From the NCBI GenBank assembly GCA_964036045.1, contig OZ038397.1, forward strand, positions 24,205,342 to 24,269,341: 64,000 nucleotides of DNA, read 5' to 3'. Within the stretch, counting starts at the first letter, position 1. Every line of letters starts with the position of its first letter. The translations under genes and the position numbers were made by a program. The DNA is from Eutreptiella sp. 'Long Island Sound 2002'. Its lineage: Eukaryota > Euglenozoa > Euglenophyceae > Eutreptiales > Eutreptiaceae. Positions 1 through 9,570 of this stretch are shown here, piece by piece. The notes beneath the pieces were generated by a model that did not search any database, was not told the origin of the DNA, and saw nothing but the letters and a program-made list of their open reading frames with translations.

Positions 1-745
1 TCCAGGGAACTGGGTGAACATGCTTGCCTGTTCCAACCTTGGTGAAGTAGGTGAAAGTGGTGAAATTGGGTGAACAAGTTGAGGGAGGGGAAGTGGTTGA
101 CACCCGCTTCACCACGTTCATTGATTTCACATGAGCAAACTTCACCTGTTCCAATCTTGGTGAAGTAGGTGAAAGTGGTGAAAGTGGTGAAATGGGTGAA
201 GTGGGTGAAGTGGGTGAAATGGCTGAAATGGGTGAAATTGGGTTACATAGGTGAATCCAGGGAACTGGGTGAACATGCGTGCCTGTTCCAACCTTGGTGA
301 AGTAGGTGAAAGTGGTGAAAGTGGTGAAATTGGGTGAACAAGTTGAGGGAGGGGAAGTGGTTGACACCCGCTTCACCACGTTCATTGATTTCACATGAGC
401 AAATTTCACCTGTTCCAATCTTGGTGAAGTAGGTGAAAGTGGTGAAAGTGGTGAAATGGGTGAAGTGGGTGAAATGGGTGAAATGGGTGAAATTGGGTTA
501 CATAGGTGAATCCAGGGAACTGGGTGAACATGCTTGCCTGTTCGAACCTTGGTGAAGTAGGTGAAAGTGGAGGTGAATCCAGGGAACTGGATGAACATGC
601 GGTGGAACCTTTTTGGAACCCTGGTAAAACTTTGGTGGAACCCTGGTAAAACCTTGGTGGAACCCTGGTACCTTAGTGAAAGAACCTTAGTGGAACCCTG
701 GTAAAACCTTGGTGGAACCTTAGTAGAACCCCGGTAAAACTCCCA
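1..745. repeat. gtgaa minisatellite with higher-order repeat, then gtggaacc block
   Basis: Positions 1-590 are built from 9-bp-scale words such as gtgaaagtg and gtgaaatgg, organised in a higher-order unit of about 246 bp that includes gtgaacaagttgaggg and cacccgcttcaccacgttc. Positions 595-745 change to a repeat around ggtggaaccctggtaaaacc. The long ORFs here are low-complexity translations of the repeat. No gene is seen. Confidence 0.9.
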
Positions 746-1125
746 CTTGCCTCCCACTTGCCCGGGTCTCCCACGTTATTCACCAACTTCACTCTTTTCA
801 CCTGCTTCACCCACTTCACTAATTTCACATGTGCCCCCTACTTGCCCAGGGTTGGATGACAACTGGTAAAACCTTGGTGGAACCTTAGTAGAACCCCGGT
901 AAAACTCCCACTTGCCTCCCACTTGCCTCCCACTTGCCCAGGTCTCCCACGTTATTCACCAACTTCACTCTTTTCACCTGCTTCACCCACTTCACTGATT
1001 TCACATGTGCCCCCTACTTGCCCAGGGTTGGATGACAGTTGTCACAACTCTTCATTAGTTGAACCACTTCACGGTATTCACCAACTTCACTCTTTTCAGC
1101 TGCTTCACCTACTTCACTGATTTAC
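746..1125. repeat. ttcac minisatellite in opposite orientation
   Basis: Words such as cacctgcttcacccacttcac are the reverse-complement style of the gtgaa block to the left, mixed with cccacttgcccaggtctccc and a cttgcccagggttggatgac motif. The purine-rich strand therefore switches here. The block runs directly into helicase remnant C. Confidence 0.85.
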
Positions 1126-1650
1126 ATTCGCGACCTGTGGGAGAAGCATCGGCGCATCAAGAACATGAGCCACTTGATCATGACATCCAATTGGGGGGCC
1201 AAGGGACTTGTGAACTATGAAGGAAGGAGGATTGCATTTGCAGAGTGTAGTAGTCACTGGAGTGCCCATGAGAATCAGCAGCGCAATGCAAAATTTGTGG
1301 GAGATCTTGTGGGACTATTTGGAATGAACGGCAAATTCAGCAAGCAACCAAGCGAGCACAACCGGGAAAACATAGCATGGATTGGTAGGTACTTTCTCAC
1401 CATGGACATCGAAAGTTGTCAAGTCAGAAGAATTCCACTCTGCAGGGACCAACTCCGCATGGAGAAGCAAGGCCAGAGCTTGGAATGGGGGTTCTTCATG
1501 ACATTGGACAATCATTACTACGACAAGATGGTGTCCTACCATGGCACATCAAGTATCCCTCATGACCTTGAAGACGTGTGGACACCGACACGTATGAACA
1601 ACAAAATGACCGGCGAAATGCCTGTTGGCATGCGTATTCAGGTCCACTGA
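1126..1650 (+). pseudogene. Helicase remnant C (C-terminal fragment of SF3-like helicase)
   Basis: The open frame starts inside minisatellite at 1126 and aligns with helicase B from about residue 834. It reads IRDLW for B's LRVLY, then LIMTSNW for B's IVMTTNF (sensor I), SHWS for NHWH, an FG..G.FSK...EHNR.N segment, YFLTMDI for the WRLRKRNI stretch, and SLEWGFF for SPEWQFF. It ends at a stop after the TRMNNKM and MPVGMRIQV stretch. Walker A and B are absent, so it cannot be a working ATPase. It is closer to remnant D than to genes A or B. A spliced or exapted exon is possible, but the abrupt satellite junction favours a truncated pseudogene. Compared with units 2 and 3, this copy reads SCQ for SFQ, SSI for SII, TGE for TRE and a final H for Y. 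Confidence 0.75.
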
Positions 1651-1674
1651 GTAACAGGCTCTATGTGCCACTTC

Positions 1675-2400
1675 TTCTGGCCAAGAGTGCATTTCACATG
1701 TGCCCCCTACTTGCCCAGGGTTGGATGACAACTGGTAAAACCTTGGTGGAACCTTAGTAGAACCCCGGTAAAACTCCCACTTGCCGCCCACTTGCCCAGG
1801 TCTCCCACGTTATTCACCAACTTTACTCTTTTCACCTGCTTCACCCACTTCACTGATTTCACATGTGCCCCCCCTACTTGCCCAGGGTTGGATGACGGTT
1901 GTCACAACTCTTCATTAGTTCAACCACTTCACGGTATTCACCAACTTCACTCTTTTCACCTGCTTCACCTACTTCACTGATTTACATGCACCTCCCACCT
2001 GCCCAGTGTTGGATGACGGTGGCTAGAACTCTTCATTGATTCAACCACTTCACCTGATTCACCAATTTCATCTGTTGCAAAAATATTCAAAGCCCCTCTG
2101 GACTGATTTACATGCACATGGTGAAGTAGGTGAAAGTGGTGAAAGTGGTGAAATTGGGTGAACAAGTTGAGGGAACTGGGTGAATATGCATGCCACGTTC
2201 ATTGATTTCACATGAGCCTCCCACTTGCCCAGGTCTCCCACGTTATTCACCATCCAGGGAACTGGGTGAACATGCTTGCCTGTTCCAACCTTGGTGAAGT
2301 AGGTGAAAGTGGTGAAAGTCGTGAAACGCATAGCTCAAATCGAGCCTCACAATGGACCACTTCACCAGATTCACCTACTTCATCATTTCCCCCGTGCTCC
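1675..2400. repeat. Mixed-orientation ttcac / gtgaa minisatellite
   Basis: Resumes right after remnant C with the same cttgcccagggttggatgac and ttcacctgcttcac words. It flips back to gtgaaagtggtgaa words at about 2117-2170 and 2280-2325. No gene is seen. Confidence 0.85.
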
Positions 2401-3224
2401 CACTGGTCGGGTAAGCAAACCGAACTGGCCTGAGGCTGTCTCGGAAACCTGCCCCTGGGTGCCAAGCGCATTATCCATACACCCCAAGGAAATGATTTTT
2501 AACAGCATGACCTACTGGTAGAACAGCAATTCTACAGGAATGCTGTGACCTCACTGGTGTCGGACCATTGCGCCCACAGAAACAAAAATAGACCAGACAT
2601 CAGACATCAGCATTTTTCCGTGGTGAATGTTACCTGGTTGGGAGTACACAACACTACACGAAGAGGAAGCGGCAACAACCACCCATTGCAGAAAGTGCAC
2701 AAGAGGGCACTGCACACCACTTCAAGGTGCAATACAGGAGTTTGGTCCGATGCAATCGACCTGCACCACATCAACAGAGCGGAAATCCAGCAGGATGCTG
2801 CCCCAGAGCTTTGTTCACCATAGGCAAGGATGCACGGTGCACTGGTCGAGCCATACCATACCATAACAACAACAGCGCAACTAAGCAGGGTCAGGGGTAG
2901 CCAACCAGGCGTGATTGGGTAGCGGAACAAACCAGGGTTCCCAGCAAAAAGCCGTTAGGTGCCGCCAATAGGGAAAGCACCGGTGAACATAACATTCCTC
3001 CGCAGGGGTCCACGGGGATGGGGAGCGGGGGGGGGGGGGAGACCAACAGCAACCAACTGGCGGCAGCTGTGCAACATTTCTCGCTCTCAGGGCCGCCAAC
3101 CCCCCCTTCAAGTGTCTCAAACGACCCTACTTCTGATGCAGGTTAGCAGGTTAGCTTAGCAAATGGAATGAACGGTTGCCTGCTTCCTTGGGTGGAAACA
3201 GACGGCAAGGTCTGGTGGCACGGG
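2401..3224. other. Non-coding stretch homologous to the 3' flank of remnant D
   Basis: No convincing gene. A 92-codon frame at 2545-2823 begins with GTG and is conserved in all units, but has no recognisable family. Segments such as gcaggatgctgcccc near 2793 and the acaacaacagcgcaact to gcggaacaaaccag stretch (2867-2935) resemble 19509-19530 and 19780-19880 downstream of remnant D. The two remnants therefore seem to have been duplicated with a common 3' flank. A G-run of about 12 lies at 3028-3040. Confidence 0.6.
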
Positions 3225-4484
3225 TCACGTGGCATCAGGGGTCATGGAGATCAGGACTTCGTCAGGCTCGGTCTCCTCGAGGTGGACAAAATTCAACCCG
3301 TCCCCCAGTGCAACAACCCCCTTGACGCGGAATTGCATCAGAGGTGGGAGCACAATCTCATTTTCGACCGGAAACATTGAAAAATCACGGATGTTTCGTG
3401 CACAACGGCTGTGCATGTGCAAATGGAACATCACCCGCGGTCCCGCCTGCCCCGTAAAAAGCTGCTGCGTCTCTAGGTCAGGACTGGTAGAACTGAAGCC
3501 ATACCAAACAACCTCCTGGCCCTTTTTGTACTTCTCAAAGTCACTCAGCGGAGCACAAACCCCCCTATACAGAAGACCCTCCCCACAGGGTGGCAGGCGC
3601 CTGAGCACCATGAGCAGACCCCAAATGTAGTCCCTCCACGGTCTTACACTATCCCGGTTGTAATCACGAAGCGCACGGTTCAGCACATGGTACAACGATT
3701 TTTCGGGGGGCTCAAACTGCATCGTATACAGAACAATATATACGGCATCATTTACGCTGAAATCGAGATATTTACTCTCTGTGATCTCCTGGGCCTTGCG
3801 CGTGGCCTTCTTGACATATACCTTGAGAGGTGAGAGGAACGGCTCCACTGGCCGCAGTGCATCATCAATCGGCTTAATGGAGCCGCATTGCTCAAACAGA
3901 ACAGACAGCGGGCTGCGGACGGATGCATCTTCGAATGTCGCGTCCATACAGCGCTGCATCAACTCAACTGGTGCCTGGGTTGGCTTTTTCGGCTCCACAG
4001 AGTACTGCTCTGCAAGTGCAATCATCCTTACATACTTGGAGTGCATGCTGTTGTAGGCCGAGGCGTCGGCAAAATCGGCAGAGTCCTCGGCCGTCATTCG
4101 CTTCTGGTTCCAATACTCTGCCTGTGTCGTCAACTTCGGAATTTCCTGGGCAAATATGCAGCCGTGCTCATTCGCCTCCCGTTCGGATTCAGCGGCTCCT
4201 GTTGCCAAGCATGCCTGCAGTGTAGAGTTGAGCTCCTTGCGCTCCTGCAGGGCTTGCAGGGCTTTGTTGTAGGCCATCTGACACTCGGTCAGGCATCTAC
4301 CATACCTCGTCTCTTTCCGTTGCTCCTCCTGCTTTTGCACCTGCAATGTCCTCATCCGCTCACGGCAGGCGGTGGCTTCCGCATTGGCATTTCTCAGCAT
4401 GCTCTCCAGGGCGGAAATCCTTGCTTGAATGAGCTGCAGTCTGGCATTGTCTTGCTGCTCTTCCAAATGACAAGCCTCGCACAC
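3225..4484 (-). CDS. ADP-ribosyltransferase-domain protein with coiled-coil N-terminus (unit 1)
   Basis: Predicted NAD-dependent mono-ADP-ribosyltransferase of the classical arginine-type (ART, R-S-E) fold. In the 419-residue frame the NAD-binding arginine lies in LLYRG (R307), the STS motif in GFSSTSPD (331-334) and the catalytic E-x-E in FPVENEIVLPP (E374, E376). All three are present and correctly spaced, so activity is plausible. Residues 1-165 are rich in Glu, Gln, Ala and Lys and predicted coiled coil. No signal peptide or membrane segment is seen, so the protein is likely cytosolic or nuclear. The frame begins with GTG; the first ATG is codon 29 (4400). It opens just after a TAA at 4530-4532. 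The C-terminus is MTPDAT here but ends at MTP in the other units because a G-run is one base shorter. Target unknown. Confidence 0.8.
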   Translation of the reverse strand: MCEACHLEEQQDNARLQLIQARISALESMLRNANAEATACRERMRTLQVQKQEEQRKETRYGRCLTECQMAYNKALQALQERKELNSTLQACLATGAAESEREANEHGCIFAQEIPKLTTQAEYWNQKRMTAEDSADFADASAYNSMHSKYVRMIALAEQYSVEPKKPTQAPVELMQRCMDATFEDASVRSPLSVLFEQCGSIKPIDDALRPVEPFLSPLKVYVKKATRKAQEITESKYLDFSVNDAVYIVLYTMQFEPPEKSLYHVLNRALRDYNRDSVRPWRDYIWGLLMVLRRLPPCGEGLLYRGVCAPLSDFEKYKKGQEVVWYGFSSTSPDLETQQLFTGQAGPRVMFHLHMHSRCARNIRDFSMFPVENEIVLPPLMQFRVKGVVALGDGLNFVHLEETEPDEVLISMTPDAT

Positions 4485-4529
4485 TCGCTGGCTCTCCAGC
4501 TGATGCCGTGCAGCTGTCTCGGATTGCTG

Positions 4530-4906
4530 TTACACACTCGCAACAAGCACTTGCACCTCCGCCACGCCTTCGGCTCCCAGATCTAGCAGCTCTTGAGCAC
4601 CTCGCGGCTTTCCCTGTGCCGCATCGACACACTCTACGCGCAGTGCCTTTGCTGACAGCAGGTGATCGGTGAGGGCCATGTCCTTCGCTGCACGAGCAGT
4701 GTTGACCTGTTGCAAAGCGTCGGCCAGACGGTCTTTGAGGCCCTCCTTGGCATCGGAGGTGGTTGATAGCAGCGCGTCATACTTTGTCCGTAGGGTGGAG
4801 GTTGCTTGTTCAAAGCTCTTAATTGGGAGGTGGCGGCATCAGTGCAAAGGTCGTCCGAAACCGGATCATCGATGGTCTTCACAGGTTTGGGATCGGGTGC
4901 ATGCAT
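4530..4906 (-). pseudogene. Disrupted upstream extension of the ART gene (unit 1)
   Basis: In the same frame as the ART gene, separated only by TAA at 4530-4532, lies about 100 codons of further coiled-coil sequence (for example TSTLRTKYDALLSTTSDAKE and LKDRLADALQQVNTARAAKD). That frame is closed by TGA near 4838, but similar sequence continues upstream in another frame from ATG 4906 (KTIDDPVSDDLCTDAATSQL). The original protein was probably longer and lost its N-terminus to one frameshift and one stop. Both lesions occur in all three units and so predate the amplification. A small unrecognised intron could also explain the breaks. Confidence 0.55.
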
Positions 4907-4980
4907 GACTCCTTCTTCCCATCTCGCAATTCTTGTATTTTGTCTTTCCAGTCAGGCATGCTCAAAAAGCTGAGGCAAAG

Positions 4981-5436
4981 ATTGGGATGCATGGTGGGTT
5001 GGGTGAACCATGAATGGGCATGCAGCATGGGAATCCATGGAGGATAAGGAGCTGTTCCCTTTGTGCACGAATCCGTTAGATCCGGAATTCAATCGTTGCG
5101 CTCAAACCAGTTACGGACGTGTTACCATGTTTCGTGTGTCTGTGTTATGGCCGGAAGGCTCAAAATGGAGCCCCCCTCACTGAGCCCCCGCCGAAAGCGC
5201 CAAACCTGCCGAAAGCGCCAAACCCGCCAACAAGCCCTACCTTGTGTTGTCCCAGTCCCCTTCCAATGTACCAAAACCCCCGAGGTCCATGAGCTAAGGT
5301 CTAATGACAGATTGGCCGTCACTCCGGGAACCCTGTGCTGTGTATCTCTGTTATGTCAAATACTTGAGACATTGGGGTTGGCACCCACCCGCCCAGAATA
5401 CCCCCTCCCGCAGCACAGCTCATTGGAGTACCTACC
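4981..5436. repeat. Spacer with one copy of the ttaccatgttt / gccaaacc repeat
   Basis: Between the ART 5' region and the stop of the 580-aa gene. Positions 5120-5240 match the repeat seen several times at 7640-8470: ttaccatgtttcgtgtgtc, ggctcaaaatggagcc (5-bp-arm hairpin), ccccctcactgagcccccgc and gcgccaaac words. A cacccacccgcccagaatacccc motif at 5383 also recurs upstream of helicase A. No gene is seen. Confidence 0.7.
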
Positions 5437-7179
5437 CTAACCAAGTTCGTACTCCACCAGATCGGCCCATATTTGGTCTGGTGGGGGATCGATGGGCCCC
5501 CAATACTGCAAAGCCCATTCCTTCGCGCCCAAGGGATAGTTTGCCTGTAGGTCACTGTAGCCGGACCGCATTACGACTACATTCGTTTCATCCATGGGAG
5601 CCACATCGTGCCCTAGGTCCGGCACTGGTCGTTCTGAATTTCCCTCTCTGCGCATTGGGATCCAGTGGCCAATGCACTTTAAAACTCCACTTTCCACCAA
5701 CTTTAGTACCTGCGCTCTTGGCATGGTTGGAAACGCTTCTTCGGCTCCATTTTGCAGAATACGACAGAACATGACACCATCGGACCCCGGCCGAAGGGTC
5801 AGGCGGCAGACATCACCCTTGGACAGGTGATCAACAGTGTGGTGCACCCAGACATGGACCGACTCTTCATCATCCTTACCCACCACCCCTTTGTGGAGTT
5901 TCTCCTTCAAACGCCGGACCGGTACCCCTGTCCGGCCATCCCATAGAATGTGTTGAATATGCCGCGATGGTGTCCTGCCACCTGTCGGTACGTCAGCACG
6001 TGGTGATTCGATCAACTTCACATGCTTACTGCAGCAGAGCGCATTCCACAAAGGCCACCACCACATCACGTGACCGAATGGATACTGTTTGTGCGCAATA
6101 TCCAAATAAACCGGCCCCTTGGACATAGGTACAATTGTCTGCAGTATATCCAAAAGCAATTTTGGCTCCAACAGGCTTGCATTGTGAAGCCACATGCTAG
6201 TCGCAGCGGTCTTCGGCCATTGTACCCGTGACTGCTGCCATCGAACCACTTGGCGGCCGTCACCCAAAAGGTTTGCCCAGATGGCAGCCGTACTATTGTA
6301 TGTTGCCTTGGGTAACACAACACATGCATCACGGGGTATCACTGCCCTCCGCAAACTCAGTCCAAGAGGCTGATGGACGCGGTACAGAAAAATCTTGTCA
6401 CTGTTTGCACGCAAAAGTTGCAGGATGGCCCGTACGGGATCCAGTAGTTTGCTTGGTTGAAACCCGATGATGGACACCTTCCTTTCCTTCTCACGGGGCC
6501 ACAAGGTATGCGGTACTGACATGGACGTACTGGCCGGGATGACTTTCATCTTCTCCGGCGCTTGAACACCGACCTTACAGGCCCAGAGGCGATACCCCTC
6601 GTAGTCGTATATGCATGGCAGGGGAAGTCGATCCGGGTGTCTCAAGGTACATGCGCTGCCAAGGCTGTATGGGGAGTTCGACCAAATGGTAGCCCCAGTT
6701 CCAACAGATTGCAATACGTCAGCCGCCTGCAGTTCGGTCTGCCGCCACATTGATAATATCAGTTGGCGGTGTAAGCGCTTTCCCTTCAGGTGTTTCAGTA
6801 TGAAGGAGCGAGTGGGGTTCTGGAAGAATTCACGGCGTTCTTCAGGCACATCATGTGTGGACGTCAACCAACTTTGCATGGCATCCGAGGCAACGCACAC
6901 CAAACTTTCGCCAGGTAGGAATCTGCGGTCGCTGCAATCTGGTATATGAACGTGGCACCACAGAATCCACCGTGCCCACCAAGCGTCAGCTGGCGGATCG
7001 CTCAACGGGATGAAACGTCCACAGGTCATCTCACCCAATAGCGTTTCATTAGGACACCCGTCCCTCTCGGCATACAATGGCAACGGCGCAAAGCAGTCAG
7101 CGACGGGGCCTCCACTGCAGCCCAGTACCAGATGATAGGCACGGTGACCAATGGCTACAACCAGAGATTTGGACGGCAT
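5437..7179 (-). CDS. Conserved 580-aa protein of unknown function (unit 1)
   Basis: I do not recognise this protein. It is an uninterrupted frame from ATG at 7179 (MPSKSLVVAIG) to a stop at 5437. It is soluble-looking, with no signal peptide or clear membrane helix, and is rich in Trp, Arg and Pro. There is a Cys/Trp-rich stretch near residues 65-85 (WWARWILWCHVHIPDC) and a WWWPLWNALCC segment in the C-terminal half. The frame stays open over 1.7 kb in all three units with only a few amino-acid changes, such as H76 here and in unit 3 against L in unit 2. That argues for a real gene, although the amplification may be too recent for this to be strong evidence. It lies behind the ART gene on the same strand and diverges from helicase A across a repeat-rich 2.4-kb region. 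Confidence 0.65.
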   Translation of the reverse strand: MPSKSLVVAIGHRAYHLVLGCSGGPVADCFAPLPLYAERDGCPNETLLGEMTCGRFIPLSDPPADAWWARWILWCHVHIPDCSDRRFLPGESLVCVASDAMQSWLTSTHDVPEERREFFQNPTRSFILKHLKGKRLHRQLILSMWRQTELQAADVLQSVGTGATIWSNSPYSLGSACTLRHPDRLPLPCIYDYEGYRLWACKVGVQAPEKMKVIPASTSMSVPHTLWPREKERKVSIIGFQPSKLLDPVRAILQLLRANSDKIFLYRVHQPLGLSLRRAVIPRDACVVLPKATYNSTAAIWANLLGDGRQVVRWQQSRVQWPKTAATSMWLHNASLLEPKLLLDILQTIVPMSKGPVYLDIAHKQYPFGHVMWWWPLWNALCCSKHVKLIESPRADVPTGGRTPSRHIQHILWDGRTGVPVRRLKEKLHKGVVGKDDEESVHVWVHHTVDHLSKGDVCRLTLRPGSDGVMFCRILQNGAEEAFPTMPRAQVLKLVESGVLKCIGHWIPMRREGNSERPVPDLGHDVAPMDETNVVVMRSGYSDLQANYPLGAKEWALQYWGPIDPPPDQIWADLVEYELG

Positions 7180-7624
7180 ACAAACACCTCTAAAGAGACA
7201 GGGAGACGAGGTGTTTACTTGTTTGTGTTACAGTATACGGCTTTGGTATGCCTCACTTAACACTGGAGGCAACACGGGGGATGTTGTGGGGGGGGGTGTG
7301 TTTCAATCCCGCTGTATGGGCCAGCAAAGAGTCCACCGGAGCCCTGTTCTGCCTTTGTCAGCCATCTGCAAATTGGCTGTTGCACACCTCACTGCATCAT
7401 AAAAGGCGGCACCACATGGGGTCTGGTTCTTTGGAACAATTCAGGCTACACAAGGCATGCTTGTTGTTCAGGTCGTGCATTGGGCAGTGTTGGCAGGTTT
7501 CGGTGCACCTGATGGTCTCGATTTGCCATTGGTGGGGAGCATAAGGCACTTGCTGCTCAAGCCCACTATCAAGTTGCCTAGGCACCATGGACCACACACC
7601 AAACCACGTGCCCCCATTCATGTT
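7180..7624. other. Unique spacer 5' of the 580-aa gene
   Basis: About 445 bp with no supported gene. It carries a G-run at 7287-7296 that differs little between copies and a cataaaagg word at 7396. It is the proximal part of the divergent region and so a likely promoter location for the 580-aa gene, but no specific promoter can be shown. Confidence 0.5.
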
Positions 7625-8560
7625 CGTACCATGCTTACATTAGATGTTACCACGGTTTTGTGCGTCTGTGTTATGACGGGAAGGCTCAAAACGGAGCCCC
7701 CCTCACTGAGCCCCCGCCCAACCCGCCAAATGCGCCAAACCCGCCGAAAGCGCCAAACCCGCCAACAAGCACCACCTTTGCTACAAGCATGCCTTGTGGA
7801 GCCTGAATGTTTCAACCATGCTTACATTAGCTGTGACCATGCGTTGCGTGTCTTTGTTATGGCGGGAAGGCTCAAAATGGAGCCCCCCTCACTAAGCCCC
7901 CGCCGAACCCGCCAAAAGCGCCAAACCCGCCAAACCCGCCAAACCCGCCAAACCCGCCAAACCCGCCAAACCCGCCAAACCCGCCAACAAGCACCACCTT
8001 TGCTACAAGCATGGGTTGTGTCTCTCTGTTATGTTTCACGGAATGTCAAATACTTGAAACATTGTGGTGCTGCTGTAGGCGCTTTTTTCCGACGTTGGCA
8101 CCCACCCGCCCAGAATACCCCCTCCCTCCCTAGATATGACTGGTCTGACAGCATGGTTACATTAGCTGTTACCATGTTTTTGTGTGTCTCTGTTATGGCG
8201 GGAGGGCTGAAAATGGAGCCCCCCTCACTGAGCTCCCGCCAAAAGTGCCAAACCCGCCAAACCCGCCAAACCCGCCAAAAGCGCCACCTTTGCTACAAGC
8301 ATGCCTTGTGGAGCCTGATTGCTTATTATGCTTATTGTACTTATGCTTATTATACATACATTAGCTGTTACCATGTTTTTGTGTGTCTGTGTGATGGCGG
8401 GAAGGCTGAAAATGGAACCCCCCTCACCGAACCCCGCCAAACCTGCCAACAAGCACCACCTTTGCTACAAGCATGTGTTGTGTCTCTCTGTTATGTTTCA
8501 CGAAATGTCAAATACTTGAAACATTGTGGTGCTGCTGTAGGCGCTTTTTTCCGACGTTGG
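7625..8560. repeat. About 190-bp repeat with internal 9-bp cgccaaacc units
   Basis: Four imperfect copies begin near 7635, 7818, 8155 and 8360. Each has a ttagctgttaccatg word, a tgtctgtgttatggcggg word, ggctcaaaatggagcc (hairpin arms ggctc/gagcc), a C-rich stretch, then gccaaacccgccaaa iterations and caccacctttgctacaagcatg. The longest 9-bp run is at 7924-7985. Read on the minus strand the 9-mers give TTTGGCGG and TTTGGCGC. The 381-codon plus-strand ORF through here is a repeat translation. Confidence 0.85.
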
Positions 8561-9480
8561 CACCCACCCGCCCAGAATACCCCCTCCCCCCTCCCTCCCT
8601 AGATATGAATTGTCCGACAGCATCAAAAGAATGCCCTTGATGGAATGGACCACAGCCACAGCCGCAGCCACACAACTACGTGATTCTTCGAGGTACCGGT
8701 GTTGGCGCATTTGGCGGGTTTGGCGCATTTGGCGGGTTTGGCACACACCCACCTAGAATACCCCCCCCCCCCTCCCCCTCCCAAGATATGCCCTTGATGG
8801 AATGGACCACAGCCACAGCCACACAAATACGTGATACTTTGAGGAGCCGCACCCACCCGGCCAGAATACCCCCTCCCCCTCCCAAGATATGCCCTTGATG
8901 GATTGGACCACAACCACAGCCGCAGCCTCACAAATACTTGATACTTCGAGGTACCGGTGTTGGCGCATTTGGCGGGTTTGGCGCTTTTGGCGGGGTTGGC
9001 GCTTTCGGCGGGTTTGGCACACACCCACCCAGAATACCCCCTCCCCCCTCCCTCCCTAGATATGAATTGTCCGACAGCATCAAAAGAATGCCCTTGCTGG
9101 AATGGACCACAGCCACAGCCGCAGCCACACAACTACGTGATTCTTCGAGGTACCGGTGTTGGCGCATTTGGCGGGTTTGGCGCATTTGGCGGGTTTGGCA
9201 CCCACTCACCCAGAATACCCCCTCCCCCTCCCCCTCCCAAGATATGCCCTTGATGGAAGGGACCACAGCCACAGCCGCAGCCACACAACTACGTGATACT
9301 TTGAGGAGCCGCACCCACCCGGCCAGAATACCCCCCCCCCCTCCCAAGATATGCCCTTGATGGATTGGACCACAACCACAGCCGCAGCCTCACAAATACT
9401 TGATACTTCGAGGTACCGGTGTTGGCGCATTTGGCGGGTTTGGCGCTTTTGGCGGGGTTGGCACGCACCCACCCAGAGTC
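8561..9480. repeat. Inverted-orientation TTTGGCGC/TTTGGCGG repeat block with 462-bp duplication
   Basis: Five copies of a module: cacccacc(c)gcc(c)agaatacccc, a C-rich tract, agatatg, cccttgatggaatggaccac, acagccgcagcc, then ttggcgcatttggcgggtttggcgc. The gccaaacc words of the block to the left appear here reverse-complemented. Positions 8892 and 9354 begin the same sequence 462 bp apart; this interval is missing from unit 2. ORFs in either strand are repeat translations. Confidence 0.85.
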
Positions 9481-9570
9481 CTCCCATGCTCCCATGCAGC
9501 ATGTATGAAATATCCGACATATTAAGAGCCATGAGAGAACTTTTCTACATATGCAAAGAGGACAGCAGCT

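Noticed and set aside
5155-5175. Dinoflagellate spliced-leader sequence
   Set aside because: ggctcaaaatgg and its complement only partly resemble the leader; the rest does not match. The element is better described as a ggctc/gagcc hairpin inside a repeat.
7457-8602. 381-codon plus-strand ORF with TRQTRQ repeats
   Set aside because: Runs through the gccaaacc 9-bp repeat. Composition and copy-number changes (18 bp) follow the satellite, and it lies in the intergenic region of two better genes.
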